Below, piece by piece: positions 1-8,725 of a stretch of DNA of 64,000 nt. Position numbers and translations under genes: made by a program. The notes under the pieces are model-generated. The model did no database searches and was not told where the DNA came from. It saw only the letters and a program-made list of their open reading frames with translations. The stretch's first letter is position 1, and each line of letters begins with the position of its first letter. This stretch comes from Brevundimonas subvibrioides (lineage in GTDB: Bacteria; Pseudomonadota; Alphaproteobacteria; Caulobacterales; Caulobacteraceae). The stretch lies in the NCBI RefSeq assembly GCF_027271155.1, contig NZ_CP114542.1, positions 2,356,001-2,420,000 of the forward strand, read 5' to 3'.

Positions 1-605
1 GCGCCCCGTCCCGCCGCCGTCAACGCCCCGCCATAGCGGACGTCCCCGACCAGCGGCCTGCCGATGTGCGCCATATGCACCCGCAGCTGATGCATCCGCC
101 CGGTGAAGGGCTGCAGCTCGACCAGAGCCCCCTCCGCGCTGGCCGCCAGCGTCCGGTACCGGCTCCGCGACCCTTGCGCCCCCTTGGTGTCGAAGGCCGC
201 CACCCGCATATAGCTCTCGCGCCCGATCTCCTCGCGCACCAGCGGCACATTGACGTCGCCCCGGGCCGGTTCCGGCGCGGCCGAGACCAGCGCCAGATAG
301 GTCTTGGTCAGCCGGTGGGCCTGGATCGCCTTGCCCAGAAAGCTCGCCGCCGGCTTGGTCCTCGCCGCCATGATGACGCCCGAGGTGTCACGGTCCAGCC
401 GGTGCACCAATTCCGGCCGCTTGCCGTTCGACCGCGCGAAGGCCCACAGCAGGTCGTCCAGCGTATGCGCCTGGATCCGCCCGCCCTGGCTCGACAGCCC
501 GGCCGGTTTGGCGAAGGCGATGACCGAGGCATCCTCGTGGATCACCCACGACCGAACGGCCGCGATCTCGTCTTCGGTCAGGGATACGGGGGTTCTGAGG
601 GTCAC
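1..605 (-). CDS. RluA-family 23S/tRNA pseudouridine synthase (C-terminus beyond window edge)
   Basis: Partial gene running off the left edge. Reading the minus strand from a GTG at 603-605 gives a protein with the family motif HRLDRDTSG at residues 68-76; the Asp of HRLD (residue 71) is the catalytic residue of RluA enzymes, which isomerise uridine to pseudouridine in rRNA or tRNA. Downstream come a KTYLALV segment and the conserved GRMHQLRVHMAHIGRPLVGD block. An in-frame stop at 615-617 prevents any earlier start, and GGCGGGG just upstream can serve as ribosome binding site. It lies 9 bases after the stop of the membrane protein upstream, so the two are probably co-transcribed. Which RNA site it modifies cannot be told from this fragment. 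Confidence 0.88.
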   Translation of the reverse strand, partial: MTLRTPVSLTEDEIAAVRSWVIHEDASVIAFAKPAGLSSQGGRIQAHTLDDLLWAFARSNGKRPELVHRLDRDTSGVIMAARTKPAASFLGKAIQAHRLTKTYLALVSAAPEPARGDVNVPLVREEIGRESYMRVAAFDTKGAQGSRSRYRTLAASAEGALVELQPFTGRMHQLRVHMAHIGRPLVGDVRYGGALTAAGRG

Positions 606-614
606 CCCCGCCGG

Positions 615-1070
615 TTAGCGGAGAAAGCCGCGCTTCGCCATCATCCGCGAATACCAGACCAGGAAGACGCACCCCGTCAGGATCACCGCATTCATGACCC
701 ACGCCGTGTCGCCCATCACGGCCGCGCCGTTCGACAGGCCATAGCTGTAGATCAGGCTGACCAGAAACGCCGCCAGCGACGCCACGAAGACCGGAAACGC
801 CAGCCGCTTGCGTGCCAGCAGCAGGATCGAGCCGAGCAGGGCCCCCCAGACCCCGACGGCCCACACGCCCGTCATCCAGACCGGCATGGCATGCATATAG
901 GCGATCTGCGGATCGGTCATGCCGATGCCGCGCAGATAGGCGTCCCCGCCCGTCTGGGTCATCGTATAGTCGAAGGGCCCGTAGCTGTTCCACAACAGCC
1001 CGACCACGCCGACGACCCAGTAGTGCCAGGGCGTGCGCCCCGACCGCGTATCGCTCATGATGCTGACCAT
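615..1070 (-). CDS. Conserved hypothetical membrane protein, four membrane segments
   Basis: 151 residues with about four hydrophobic segments (near residues 17-30, 65-88, 92-113 and 120-142) and a conserved-looking N-terminal block WHYWVVGVVGLLWNSYGPFDY. Similar proteins are widespread in Caulobacterales and sphingomonads and are sometimes labelled sugar transporter, but I see no transporter motif and assign no function. The ATG at 1070 follows GGGAGG at five bases; a second ATG at 1058 is possible. The next gene, the pseudouridine synthase, begins 9 bases after its stop. Confidence 0.75.
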   Translation of the reverse strand: MVSIMSDTRSGRTPWHYWVVGVVGLLWNSYGPFDYTMTQTGGDAYLRGIGMTDPQIAYMHAMPVWMTGVWAVGVWGALLGSILLLARKRLAFPVFVASLAAFLVSLIYSYGLSNGAAVMGDTAWVMNAVILTGCVFLVWYSRMMAKRGFLR

Positions 1071-1138
1071 CGTCCCCTCCCAAGACAGTTAGGCGACCGA
1101 CGATACGCCTCTGCGCATCGCGGGCAACCTTCGCCGGA

Positions 1139-2443
1139 TCAACTTGCGTTGGATTTCGCCGCCCGCATCGCCGACCAGCGTTCCAGCCGCGCCTTGACCT
1201 TCTCCTCGTGGCCCTCGCCCTTCGGTTTGTAGAAGACCCGCCGTTCCATCTCGTCGGGAAAGAAGTTCGCCCCCGAGAAGCCCTCCTCGGTGTCCGGGTC
1301 GTACTGGTAGCCCTTGCCGTAGCCGAGCTGTTTCATCAGCTTCGTCGGCGCGTTGCGAATATGGGCGGGCGGCATCAGCGAGCCCGTCTCCGCCGCCGCC
1401 CGCTTCGCCGCCTTGAAGGCTTCATACACCCCGACCGACTTGGGCGCGGTCGCCAGATGCACCACCGCCTGGGCCAGGGCCAGCTCGCCCTCCGGCGACC
1501 CCAGGAAGTCGTAGGTGTCCTTCGCCGCATTGGCGACCAGCAGCGACAGGGGGTCGGCCTCGCCGATATCCTCGACCGCCATCCGCACGATCCGGCGCGC
1601 CAGATACAGCGGGTCCTCGCCCCCGTTCAGCATCCGCGCCAGCCAGTACAGCGCCGCGTCCGGGTCCGACCCGCGAACCGATTTATGCAATGCGGATATA
1701 AGGTTATAGTGTTCTTCTCTACTCTTGTCATAGGCCGGAGCCCGCCGCTGCAGCGTCGCGGCCAGCGCCTGCACGTCCAGTGGCTCGGGCGGCATGGCGA
1801 ACAGGGTCTCGGCCATGGTCAGCAAGTATCGCCCGTCTCCGTCGGCCAGGGCCAGCAGCGCCTGACGCGCCTCGGGCGTCAGCGGCAGGAGCACTCCCTC
1901 CTCCGCCTCGGCCCGAATCAACAGTTGATTCAGCGCTGCATCGTCCAGCCGCTTCAGCACGAACACCTGGCTGCGCGACAGCAGGGCCCCGTTCAGTTCG
2001 AACGACGGATTCTCCGTCGTCGCTCCGACCAGGGTCACCACCCCCTCCTCCACGAAGGGCAGGAATCCGTCCTGCTGGGCCCGGTTGAAGCGATGGATCT
2101 CGTCCACGAACAGCAGGGTCGACTGGCCCGCCGCGCGTCTGACCCGGGCCTGTTCGAACGCCTTCTTCAGGTCTGCGACGCCCGAGAAGACGGCCGAGAT
2201 CTGCTGGTACTGATAGCCTGCCGCCCGGGCCAGCAGGCGGGCGATCGTCGTCTTGCCCGTCCCCGGTGGCCCCCACAGGATCATGGAGCCCAGCCGCCCG
2301 GCCTCGATCATCCGCCGGATCGGTCCGCCTTCGCCCAGCAGATGATCCTGCCCCACCACCTCGTCCAGCGACGCGGGCCGCAGCCGGTCGGCCAGCGGCG
2401 CGTCGGGGGGATGGATGCCGGAGGCTTCGAACAGGTCGGTCAT
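1139..2443 (-). CDS. rarA: Replication-associated recombination protein A (AAA+ ATPase)
   Basis: 434 residues, the usual RarA/MgsA length. Walker A is GPPGTGKT at residues 58-65, Walker B is LLFVDEIHRF, sensor 1 lies in the segment TTENPSFELN, and the C-terminal half has the family block YNLISALHKSVRGSDPDAAL and the ending YQYDPDTEEGFSGANFFP. RarA acts in the cytoplasm at stalled replication forks, where it separates strands at ends and gaps. The open frame reaches back to 2551, but the first 36 residues are unlike the family and would overlap the divergent VOC gene at 2511, so the ATG at 2443 (MTDLFEASG) is chosen. The gene is divergent from the VOC pair, with the shared promoter in 2444-2510. 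Confidence 0.95.
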   Translation of the reverse strand: MTDLFEASGIHPPDAPLADRLRPASLDEVVGQDHLLGEGGPIRRMIEAGRLGSMILWGPPGTGKTTIARLLARAAGYQYQQISAVFSGVADLKKAFEQARVRRAAGQSTLLFVDEIHRFNRAQQDGFLPFVEEGVVTLVGATTENPSFELNGALLSRSQVFVLKRLDDAALNQLLIRAEAEEGVLLPLTPEARQALLALADGDGRYLLTMAETLFAMPPEPLDVQALAATLQRRAPAYDKSREEHYNLISALHKSVRGSDPDAALYWLARMLNGGEDPLYLARRIVRMAVEDIGEADPLSLLVANAAKDTYDFLGSPEGELALAQAVVHLATAPKSVGVYEAFKAAKRAAAETGSLMPPAHIRNAPTKLMKQLGYGKGYQYDPDTEEGFSGANFFPDEMERRVFYKPKGEGHEEKVKARLERWSAMRAAKSNAS

Positions 2444-2510
2444 GCGGGTTGACAGATAGGCGCTGCCCGTCCCCTTTTCACCTCCGGAATTCGACCCAAC
2501 GAGGCGCGTC

Positions 2511-2930
2511 ATGGAACAGGTGGAGGCCCCCCGGCCGCTGACCGGCATCACCCCCTACCTCAGCATCGCCTCGCGCGGGGCCGATGCGGCCGCCGAATTC
2601 TATCGCGCCGCCTTCGGGGCGGTGGAGGTCCGCCGCATGGTCGCCGACGACGGCGAACGCCTGCTGCACGTCCACCTGCACATCAATGGCGGCAGCGTCA
2701 TGCTGTCGGACGAGTTTCCCGAATACGGCGGCGAGGTCGATGTGGAGCCGAAGTCGGTCACCCTGCACCTCTATGTCGACGACGCCGACGAATGGTGGAA
2801 CCGCGCCATCACCGCCGGTGCCGTGCCCGTCCACCCCCTGGCCGACCAGTTCTGGGGCGACCGCTACGGCGTGCTCAAGGACCCCTTCGGCCACAGCTGG
2901 TCGATCGGCTCGCCGATCCGGAGCCCCTGA
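2511..2930 (+). CDS. VOC-family (glyoxalase-like, PhnB type) protein
   Basis: 139 residues with the paired beta-alpha-beta-beta-beta fold pattern of the vicinal oxygen chelate superfamily: TPYLSIASRGADAAAEFYRAAFGA near the N-terminus, then LHINGGSVMLSDEFPEYG, then WWNRAITAGAVPVHPLADQFWGDRYGVLKDPFGHSWSI at the end. This ending is typical of PhnB-like proteins, many of which have no known substrate. The following VOC gene starts one base after its stop, so the two form a tandem pair, probably arising by duplication and translated together. Confidence 0.88.
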   Translation: MEQVEAPRPLTGITPYLSIASRGADAAAEFYRAAFGAVEVRRMVADDGERLLHVHLHINGGSVMLSDEFPEYGGEVDVEPKSVTLHLYVDDADEWWNRAITAGAVPVHPLADQFWGDRYGVLKDPFGHSWSIGSPIRSP

Positions 2931-2931
2931 C

Positions 2932-3354
2932 GTGTCGGCGCCCTACGTCCCGCCTGATCCGCCGGTCGTGCCCTATCTGGTCGTCCATGATGGCCCGACG
3001 GCCCTCGATTGGTATGTCCGTGCCTTCGCCGCGACGGTCATCCTGCGTTACGATGAACCGGATGGCCGCCTGGGCCACGCGGCACTCTCCATCAATGGCG
3101 GCACGATCTATCTGGCCGACGAGTTCCCGGAGCTCCACGACCGGATCGGAACCCGGTCGCCACACCACCTGAACGGCAGCAGCTGCAACATCGCTCTGGC
3201 CGTCGACGACGTCGATGCCTGGATGGCCCGCGCCGCAAAGGAAGGAGCCATCACCGTCCGCCCGGCCACGGACGACTTCTACGGCCGCCATGGCAAGATG
3301 AGCGACCCTTTCGGACACGTCTGGTCCTTTCTGGGGCCGAAGACGGGCCTTTAG
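2932..3354 (+). CDS. VOC-family (glyoxalase-like) protein, second copy
   Basis: 140 residues from a GTG at 2932, one base after the stop of the first VOC gene, which implies translational coupling. It shares the layout of its neighbour: PYLVVHDGPTALDWYVRAFAA at the start, INGGTIYLADEFPE in the middle, and FYGRHGKMSDPFGHVWSFLG at the end. The frame stays open upstream into the first gene, but that part is a shadow. Its last four bases overlap the end of the convergent protease gene. Substrate unknown. Confidence 0.85.
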   Translation: MSAPYVPPDPPVVPYLVVHDGPTALDWYVRAFAATVILRYDEPDGRLGHAALSINGGTIYLADEFPELHDRIGTRSPHHLNGSSCNIALAVDDVDAWMARAAKEGAITVRPATDDFYGRHGKMSDPFGHVWSFLGPKTGL

Positions 3355-4748
3355 CGCACCCGCCCCGACATCACCCGGCCCTGCCGCAACAGGGACACTT
3401 CCGACCCCCGCGTGGCCTCCCGGATCGCCGACAGATCGCGCACGGGCCGCCCGTCGATCCGGGTCACCACATCGCCCGGCAGGAAGCCGTTGGCGCGATA
3501 GGCATAGCTGTTGCGCGCCACATCGGTGACGATCGCTCCGCTGGCGAAGGGATCACCCCCCAGCCGGTCGGCCAGCGCCGGGTTCAGGGCCGCGACCTGG
3601 GCCCCTGCGAACGGTCCCTGTTCGATCGTCTGGCCATTGCCCTTGGCATCGCCCGGCAGGGTCTGGACCCGCGCGTTCAACGTCCGGGACTGCCCCTCGC
3701 GCAGGACCGTCACGGCCACGCTGTCGTTGGGGCTCTTCGTCCCGATGCGGAAGTTCAGCCCGCCCTGGTCGTTGATCTCGGCGCCGTCGATGGCGGTGAT
3801 GACGTCGCCTTCGCGCAGGCCCGCCCGCGCGCCCGGCCCGTTGGCATAGACGTCGGTGACGATCAGCCCCTGCGGCCGGGCCAGGCCCAGCGAGCGGGCG
3901 ATGTCCGCCGTCACGCTGTCGCCCTTCACCCCCAGCCACGGCCGCACCACCGCCGTCGCGCCGCCCAGCGCGCTGTCCACCACCCGCCGCACCATCGAGG
4001 CCGGCACGGCGAACCCGACGCCCGAGGACGACCCCGACCGCGAGAAGATCGCCGTATTGATGCCGATCACATCGCCGTCCATGTCCACCAGCGGCCCGCC
4101 GGAGTTGCCGGGATTGATCGCCGCATCCGTCTGGATGAAGGACCCCGAATCCGAAATGCCGGTCTCGGTCCGGTTCAGGGCCGAGATGATGCCGTTGGTC
4201 ACCGTCTGACCGACCCCGAACGGATTGCCGATGGCCAGAACCAGGTCGCCGACCTGCTGTTCCTCGCGGTCGTCGATGGCCAGGACAGGAAGCTGTTCGG
4301 TCACCCCCGTCAGCCTCAGCACGGCGATGTCGGACCGTTCGTCGGCCAGGATCACCTCGGCCGGAAACTCGCGCCGGTCGTTCAGGACGACGCGGATCTG
4401 CTGGGCCCCTTCGATGACGTGGTTGTTGGTGACCACAATGCCGTCCGAGCGCACGATGACGCCCGAGCCCGCCGATTCCGCCACCCGCTCGCGCGGCATG
4501 CCGCCGCCGAACATCTGGAAGAAGGGGTCGGCCTGCACCCGCTGCACCGACCGCGCCGAAATGTTCACCACCGCCGGGGCCGCCTCGCGCACGACGGGCG
4601 AGAAGCTCTGCTTCATGGTCGAGACGTCGGTCGGCGGCGTCCGGTTGGTCGGCTCGGCGAACACGCCGTCCTGGGCCTTGGTTGAGTTGGCGTTGCCGCA
4701 CGCGGCCAGCGCCAGCGCCGCCGTGATCGCGAGGGTCGAAGTCTTCAT
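3351..4748 (-). CDS. DegQ/DegP-like periplasmic serine protease, lipoprotein form
   Basis: 465 residues. A lipoprotein signal ends in LALAAC with the lipidated Cys at 17, so the enzyme should be anchored in the envelope. The trypsin-like domain shows the triad His110 (in TNNHVIEG), Asp140 (in SDIAVL) and Ser216 (in GNSGGP). Two PDZ regions follow; the first includes GLIVTDVYANGPGARAGLREGDVI, and the second, shorter and near the C-terminus, includes GFLPGDVVTRIDGRPV. HtrA proteases degrade or refold damaged periplasmic proteins. An ATG at 4769 would add seven residues; 4748 is preferred because it directly starts the signal sequence. Convergent with the VOC pair. Confidence 0.92.
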   Translation of the reverse strand: MKTSTLAITAALALAACGNANSTKAQDGVFAEPTNRTPPTDVSTMKQSFSPVVREAAPAVVNISARSVQRVQADPFFQMFGGGMPRERVAESAGSGVIVRSDGIVVTNNHVIEGAQQIRVVLNDRREFPAEVILADERSDIAVLRLTGVTEQLPVLAIDDREEQQVGDLVLAIGNPFGVGQTVTNGIISALNRTETGISDSGSFIQTDAAINPGNSGGPLVDMDGDVIGINTAIFSRSGSSSGVGFAVPASMVRRVVDSALGGATAVVRPWLGVKGDSVTADIARSLGLARPQGLIVTDVYANGPGARAGLREGDVITAIDGAEINDQGGLNFRIGTKSPNDSVAVTVLREGQSRTLNARVQTLPGDAKGNGQTIEQGPFAGAQVAALNPALADRLGGDPFASGAIVTDVARNSYAYRANGFLPGDVVTRIDGRPVRDLSAIREATRGSEVSLLRQGRVMSGRVR

Positions 4749-4889
4749 GGCGTTCCAGAGTTCAGTCATCCCGGTCGCGCATATCTGTACCGATTTCGGG
4801 CGGCTTCAAGGCGCGGGCGATGCCGAAGCTCCGGGCCTGGAATCCGTTTCTTGGGTCAAGCGCCACTCAGTCGGCACGCGCCCGTGCTG

Positions 4890-5327
4890 CTAGTCCGCAA
4901 TCGCCAAGGATCTGTCCGGGGTTTCAGTGCGTCGCGGTGCCGCGCGTATTGCAGACGGCAGAAACGACAGCACGATCATCGAGAGGACGACGGCATTGGA
5001 AAAGACAAACAGCAATGTCCACCATGGAGATTGGCCGGCGTCTCTGAGGCGACGAATGGTGAAGGCCACGAAGCCCCAAACAAGCGTAAGCCCAAGCCCA
5101 AGGGAGATCACCATATCCCAGAGCCTGTCGGGGACTTGAACGACCTCATCGAGGGCACGGCCCAGGACGAGCCATGGCGATGACATCATCTGCGTCACAG
5201 GTGCACCCGACTGGATTTCGGCCAAGCCAAACACCACCACAGCGAAGCCTATGGTGAATAAGCCGTATGAGCCTTTGTCGGCCCTTCCCGAGATGCTGAA
5301 AAACTCTGCCACGCCTGCCTCCTCCAT
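4890..5327 (-). CDS. DUF805-family membrane protein
   Basis: 145 residues with three clear hydrophobic segments (near residues 22-38, 73-93 and 105-125). The segment FTIRRLRDAGQSPWWTLL matches the DUF805 signature, in which an Arg-Leu-x-Asp motif precedes a Trp pair. Family members are small inner-membrane proteins of unknown function. The gene is divergent from the gene at 5447; both promoters must lie in the 119-base gap. Confidence 0.75.
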   Translation of the reverse strand: MEEAGVAEFFSISGRADKGSYGLFTIGFAVVVFGLAEIQSGAPVTQMMSSPWLVLGRALDEVVQVPDRLWDMVISLGLGLTLVWGFVAFTIRRLRDAGQSPWWTLLFVFSNAVVLSMIVLSFLPSAIRAAPRRTETPDRSLAIAD

Positions 5328-5446
5328 CCTTCAGCATGGGCGGACCGCCCTGCCTTGGCAACCGATGGGGCTTCATCGATCGAGATCTTCGGGCATCAGG
5401 CTGGCCTGCGACCGATCCTGACGCAGGCCCCCCCTACCCTGCGCCC

Positions 5447-6070
5447 ATGACCGCCCCCTACCGCATCCGATCCGAAGACACCTGGGACCAGGCCCGCGAG
5501 GCCTATCTGGCGGGTGAACCGGCCGAGAGCGTCTGCGCCCGCCTCGACCTGGGCGTTCGCACCTTTCGCGCCCGCGCCGCCGAAAAGCACTGGCGACGTG
5601 TCGATCAGCCCGATCCCGAACCGTTCGAATACGACGATGACGCGGACACCGAGGTCGACGAGGCCGAACTGCGCCGCATGGCCCGCGCCCGCATGGCCCA
5701 GGCCGCCCGGCGCGGCTTCGTCAGCGAGGCCCTGCGCTGGGCCCGTTTCGCCGATGCGGTCGCCCGTCAGGCCGAGGCTGACGACCGCCGCGCCCGCCAG
5801 CAGGCCCGCGAACAGAGCCGCGACGATCTCGACCAGAACCGTCGCGCCAACGACCTGCTGCGCAAGGCGACCGCCAGTGCCCGCACCCTGGAGCATGAGG
5901 CGCGCACCCTGATGGCCACAGACCGCGCCCTGACGGCCCGGCGCGAACTGCACAATCTGCACGATGTGCACGCGAATTCGGCCGACCTGTCGCCCGCCAG
6001 CGCCGAACCGGCCCCCCTGAACCGCGCCGACCGCCGCCGGCAGCTCAAGCACGGTCGAAAACGACGATGA
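5447..6070 (+). CDS. Hypothetical protein with N-terminal HTH-like segment and basic C-terminus
   Basis: 207 residues from ATG 5447; an upstream in-frame extension to 5336 is possible but has no codon support. Residues 10-50 (DTWDQAREAYLAGEPAESV followed by CARLDLGVRTFRARAAEKHW) resemble the helix-turn-helix seen in small terminase subunits and resolvase-like proteins. The middle is an Ala/Arg-rich helical stretch, probably coiled coil, and the end is basic (NRADRRRQLKHGRKRR). DNA binding is inferred from this, not shown. No role assigned. Confidence 0.65.
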   Translation: MTAPYRIRSEDTWDQAREAYLAGEPAESVCARLDLGVRTFRARAAEKHWRRVDQPDPEPFEYDDDADTEVDEAELRRMARARMAQAARRGFVSEALRWARFADAVARQAEADDRRARQQAREQSRDDLDQNRRANDLLRKATASARTLEHEARTLMATDRALTARRELHNLHDVHANSADLSPASAEPAPLNRADRRRQLKHGRKRR

Positions 6071-6145
6071 CGGCACCCCTCCACCTGTCCGAAGCTTAAT
6101 CTCTGACGACTTGCCCACCGCCCCTGACCGGGCGAAGGTCCGGTC

Positions 6146-7054
6146 ATGACCGCCGTGATCGAAACCCGCGCCCTGACCAAGACCTACGGGACCGTGCGCG
6201 CCCTGGACGGGCTCAGCCTGACCATCCCGCGCGGCGGGGTCTATGGCGTGCTGGGGCCCAATGGGGCGGGCAAGTCGACCCTGTTCCGCATCCTGCTGGG
6301 CCTGATCCGTCCGACCGAGGGCGAGGCCATCGTCATGGGCGGCAAAGTGGGCGACGTCGCCGCCAGCCGCCGCATGGGCTCGATGATCGAGACGCCGCGC
6401 TTCCCGCCCTTCATGACCGCCCGCCAGGTTCTGGAATGGCTGTCCCTCGCCCACGGCCTGACCCCCGACGCCGCCCGCGTGTCCGGCTGGCTGGAACGGG
6501 TCGGCCTGACCGAGGCGGCGGACCGCAAGGTGCGCGGCTTCTCCGTCGGCATGCTGCAACGCCTGGGCGTCGCCGCCGCCCTGATCACCGAACCCGAACT
6601 GGTCATCCTCGATGAGCCCACCAGCGGCATGGATCCCCCCGGCATCCAGGAGATGCGCGCCCTGATCCGCTCCCTGTCGGAGACGGACGGGATCACCGTC
6701 ATCCTGGCCAGCCACCAGCTGCTGGAGGTCCAGCGCGTCTGCGACCGCGTCGCCATCCTGAACCGGGGCACCCTGGTCCGCGAGGGCTCGGTCACCGACC
6801 TGACCTCGGCCGGCGAACGCCTGCGCCTGTCCCTGACCCCCATGGCGCCGGCCATGGCCATCCTCGGCGACCGGGGCACGGTCGAGGGCGACGCCCTCCT
6901 GGCCACCCTCCCCCGCGCCGAGGCCCCCGCCCTGATCCGCGCCCTGGTCGAGGCCGGGATCGACATCGAGGAGGCCCGCTGGATCGGGGCCGATCTGGAA
7001 AGCGTCTTCATGACCGAAACCGGTTCCGTCCAGCATGTGGAGGCGATCCGATGA
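6146..7054 (+). CDS. ABC transporter ATP-binding protein (ABC-2 exporter type)
   Basis: 302 residues. Walker A GPNGAGKS at 37-44, a signature-like VRGFSVGMLQRLG, and Walker B LVILDEPTSGMDP followed by an SHQLLEVQRVCDR switch region. The C-terminal third is the extension typical of ATPases that serve ABC-2 permeases, such as bacitracin or lantibiotic exporters. It shares four bases (ATGA) with the permease gene downstream, so the two subunits are translated together. The exported substrate is unknown. Confidence 0.93.
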   Translation: MTAVIETRALTKTYGTVRALDGLSLTIPRGGVYGVLGPNGAGKSTLFRILLGLIRPTEGEAIVMGGKVGDVAASRRMGSMIETPRFPPFMTARQVLEWLSLAHGLTPDAARVSGWLERVGLTEAADRKVRGFSVGMLQRLGVAAALITEPELVILDEPTSGMDPPGIQEMRALIRSLSETDGITVILASHQLLEVQRVCDRVAILNRGTLVREGSVTDLTSAGERLRLSLTPMAPAMAILGDRGTVEGDALLATLPRAEAPALIRALVEAGIDIEEARWIGADLESVFMTETGSVQHVEAIR

Positions 7055-7920
7055 GCGTGATCCTGTTGCCCGACGTCCTGCGCTCCGAGGCCTACCGGCT
7101 CGTCCGCAATCGCATGGCCGTGTTCTGGAGCGTCTTCTTCGTGCCGCTGCTGTTCGTGCTCGGCGGCCTGATCTATCACGCGGCCAACAAGGGCAAGGCC
7201 GCCGAACTCGCCGCCGCGACCCGTCTGCCGGCTGACCTCTCGGCCACGGCCCCCGTCAATCTGCTGGACGGACTGGGCGTCGGCGTCGGCGGCCTGGCCA
7301 ATGGAGCCATTCTCGTCTTCATGCTGATCGGGGCCGCCACCCTCTATGCCGGCGACTACCGCTGGGAGACCTGGCGTCTGACCAGCGCCCGCAACAGCCG
7401 GGTCAACCTGCTGCTGGGCAAGGTCGCGGTGTTCAAGCTGACGGCGCTGGCCACCATGGCGACCTTCCTGATCGCGGGCCTGATCTTCAGCCTCAGCGAG
7501 GCCCTGATCTATGGCAAGTCCCTCACCGTCGACCCGGAAGGGTTCGAGGCCGGGCAGTTCGTGCTTCTGGTCCTGCTCGCCTGGGTGCGGATCGTCCAGT
7601 ACGCCATGATCGCCCTGCTGACCGCCGTGGTCACCCGTTCGCTACTGGCCAGCCTCTTCGTGCCGGTCGTCATCGGCTTCGCCCAGTCGCTGCTGGGCGG
7701 TCCCGGGCTGCCCCTGCTGGGCTGGGAGCCGACCGGGTGGCAGGCGCAACTTCTGCTCCCCGGCCTTGCCTATGACACCCTGAAGGCCGTGATCGCCGGC
7801 GCGCCGGGACAGCCCGACGGCCTGGCGCTGAAGGCCATCGTCAGCCTGACCCTCTGGACCCTCGCCCCCCTCGCCGCCGCCATCGCCTGGTTCAGCCGTC
7901 AGGACCTGTCGAAGGAGTAG
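7051..7920 (+). CDS. ABC-2 type transporter permease
   Basis: 289 residues with about six membrane segments: one near residues 25-45, one around 85-105 (ANGAILVFMLIGAATLYAG), two between 125 and 150, and others around 165-215 and 265-285. The region around residues 105-125 (YAGDYRWETWRLTSARNSR) resembles the loop of ABC-2 permeases after the second segment. It forms the membrane part of the exporter with the ATPase whose last four bases overlap its start. It converges with the GST gene. Confidence 0.88.
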   Translation: MSVILLPDVLRSEAYRLVRNRMAVFWSVFFVPLLFVLGGLIYHAANKGKAAELAAATRLPADLSATAPVNLLDGLGVGVGGLANGAILVFMLIGAATLYAGDYRWETWRLTSARNSRVNLLLGKVAVFKLTALATMATFLIAGLIFSLSEALIYGKSLTVDPEGFEAGQFVLLVLLAWVRIVQYAMIALLTAVVTRSLLASLFVPVVIGFAQSLLGGPGLPLLGWEPTGWQAQLLLPGLAYDTLKAVIAGAPGQPDGLALKAIVSLTLWTLAPLAAAIAWFSRQDLSKE

Positions 7921-7924
7921 GCGG

Positions 7925-8578
7925 TCAATCCTCGTCCGGCGCGCCCAGCGGGAAATAGCCCCGGTACGGCCGGGCCTCGTCCAGGGCCCGGGCATAGCTG
8001 GGTCGGGACAGCAGGCGGCGGCGATAGGCCCACAGGTGGTTCAGGTCCTTCGGGATCGGATGGGTCCAGTGGGCATAGAGCAGGCCCGGCGCCGCCCCGC
8101 AGTCGGCCAGGGTGAAGACCTCGCCCGCCGCCCAGGTCCGGCCCGACATCACCCCGTCCAGCCAGGCATAGGCCGTCTCCAGCCTTGCCTTCGCTTCCGT
8201 CACGATCAGGGGGTCGCGGTCCGCCTCAGGCCGCAGGGCGTTGTAGATGATCCGCTGCTGATTGGCCTGCAGGTGGTTGTCGAACACCCGGTCCATGAAC
8301 CGCGTTTCCAGCGCCAGGTCCGGATCGGTCGGGATCATCGGCGTCGCGGGGTCGATCTGGTCCAGCCGCTCGATGATGATCGACGCCTCGGCGAAGTGGC
8401 GCGCGCCCTCCTTCAGCACCGGAAACTGCCCGAACGGCCAGGCCGCCTTCAGCTCCGTCATCGCCCCCTCGTCCTCCAGCATCCGCTGGGTGAAGGGCAG
8501 GTCTTTCTCGTAAAACGCCACGATCGCCTTCTGGCAGTAGGACGAGAACGGGTGGCTGTAGAGGATCAGGTCGGTCAT
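7925..8578 (-). CDS. Glutathione S-transferase family protein
   Basis: 217 residues from ATG 8578. The N-terminal thioredoxin-like domain begins LILYSHPFSSYCQKAIVAFYEKDLPF and carries the glutathione-binding FAEASIIIERLD segment (Glu-Ala/Ser-x-x-Ile as in other GSTs). The all-helical C-terminal domain contains FTLADCGAAPGLLYA, the usual N-capping motif region. It probably conjugates or reduces small electrophiles in the cytoplasm. The frame extends upstream to 8665, but that part is not family-like. Confidence 0.9.
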   Translation of the reverse strand: MTDLILYSHPFSSYCQKAIVAFYEKDLPFTQRMLEDEGAMTELKAAWPFGQFPVLKEGARHFAEASIIIERLDQIDPATPMIPTDPDLALETRFMDRVFDNHLQANQQRIIYNALRPEADRDPLIVTEAKARLETAYAWLDGVMSGRTWAAGEVFTLADCGAAPGLLYAHWTHPIPKDLNHLWAYRRRLLSRPSYARALDEARPYRGYFPLGAPDED

Positions 8579-8725
8579 GGCCTGATGTCGTCGTTGCCGT
8601 CGCCTCAGGTCAAGGGAAACGACGCATCCTCGGCTCGCATGGAACCGGAACCGGCCGTCTCGCAACCGTCACACTAGCGTCATACGCCGATGTCAAGCTT
8701 TGCTGTTCCTGGGAGGAAGGGCAAA

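Noticed and set aside
1681-1740. A short AT-richer patch inside rarA that looked like a promoter or insertion
   Set aside because: It encodes the conserved YNLISALHKSVRGSD block, whose codons are simply less GC-rich.
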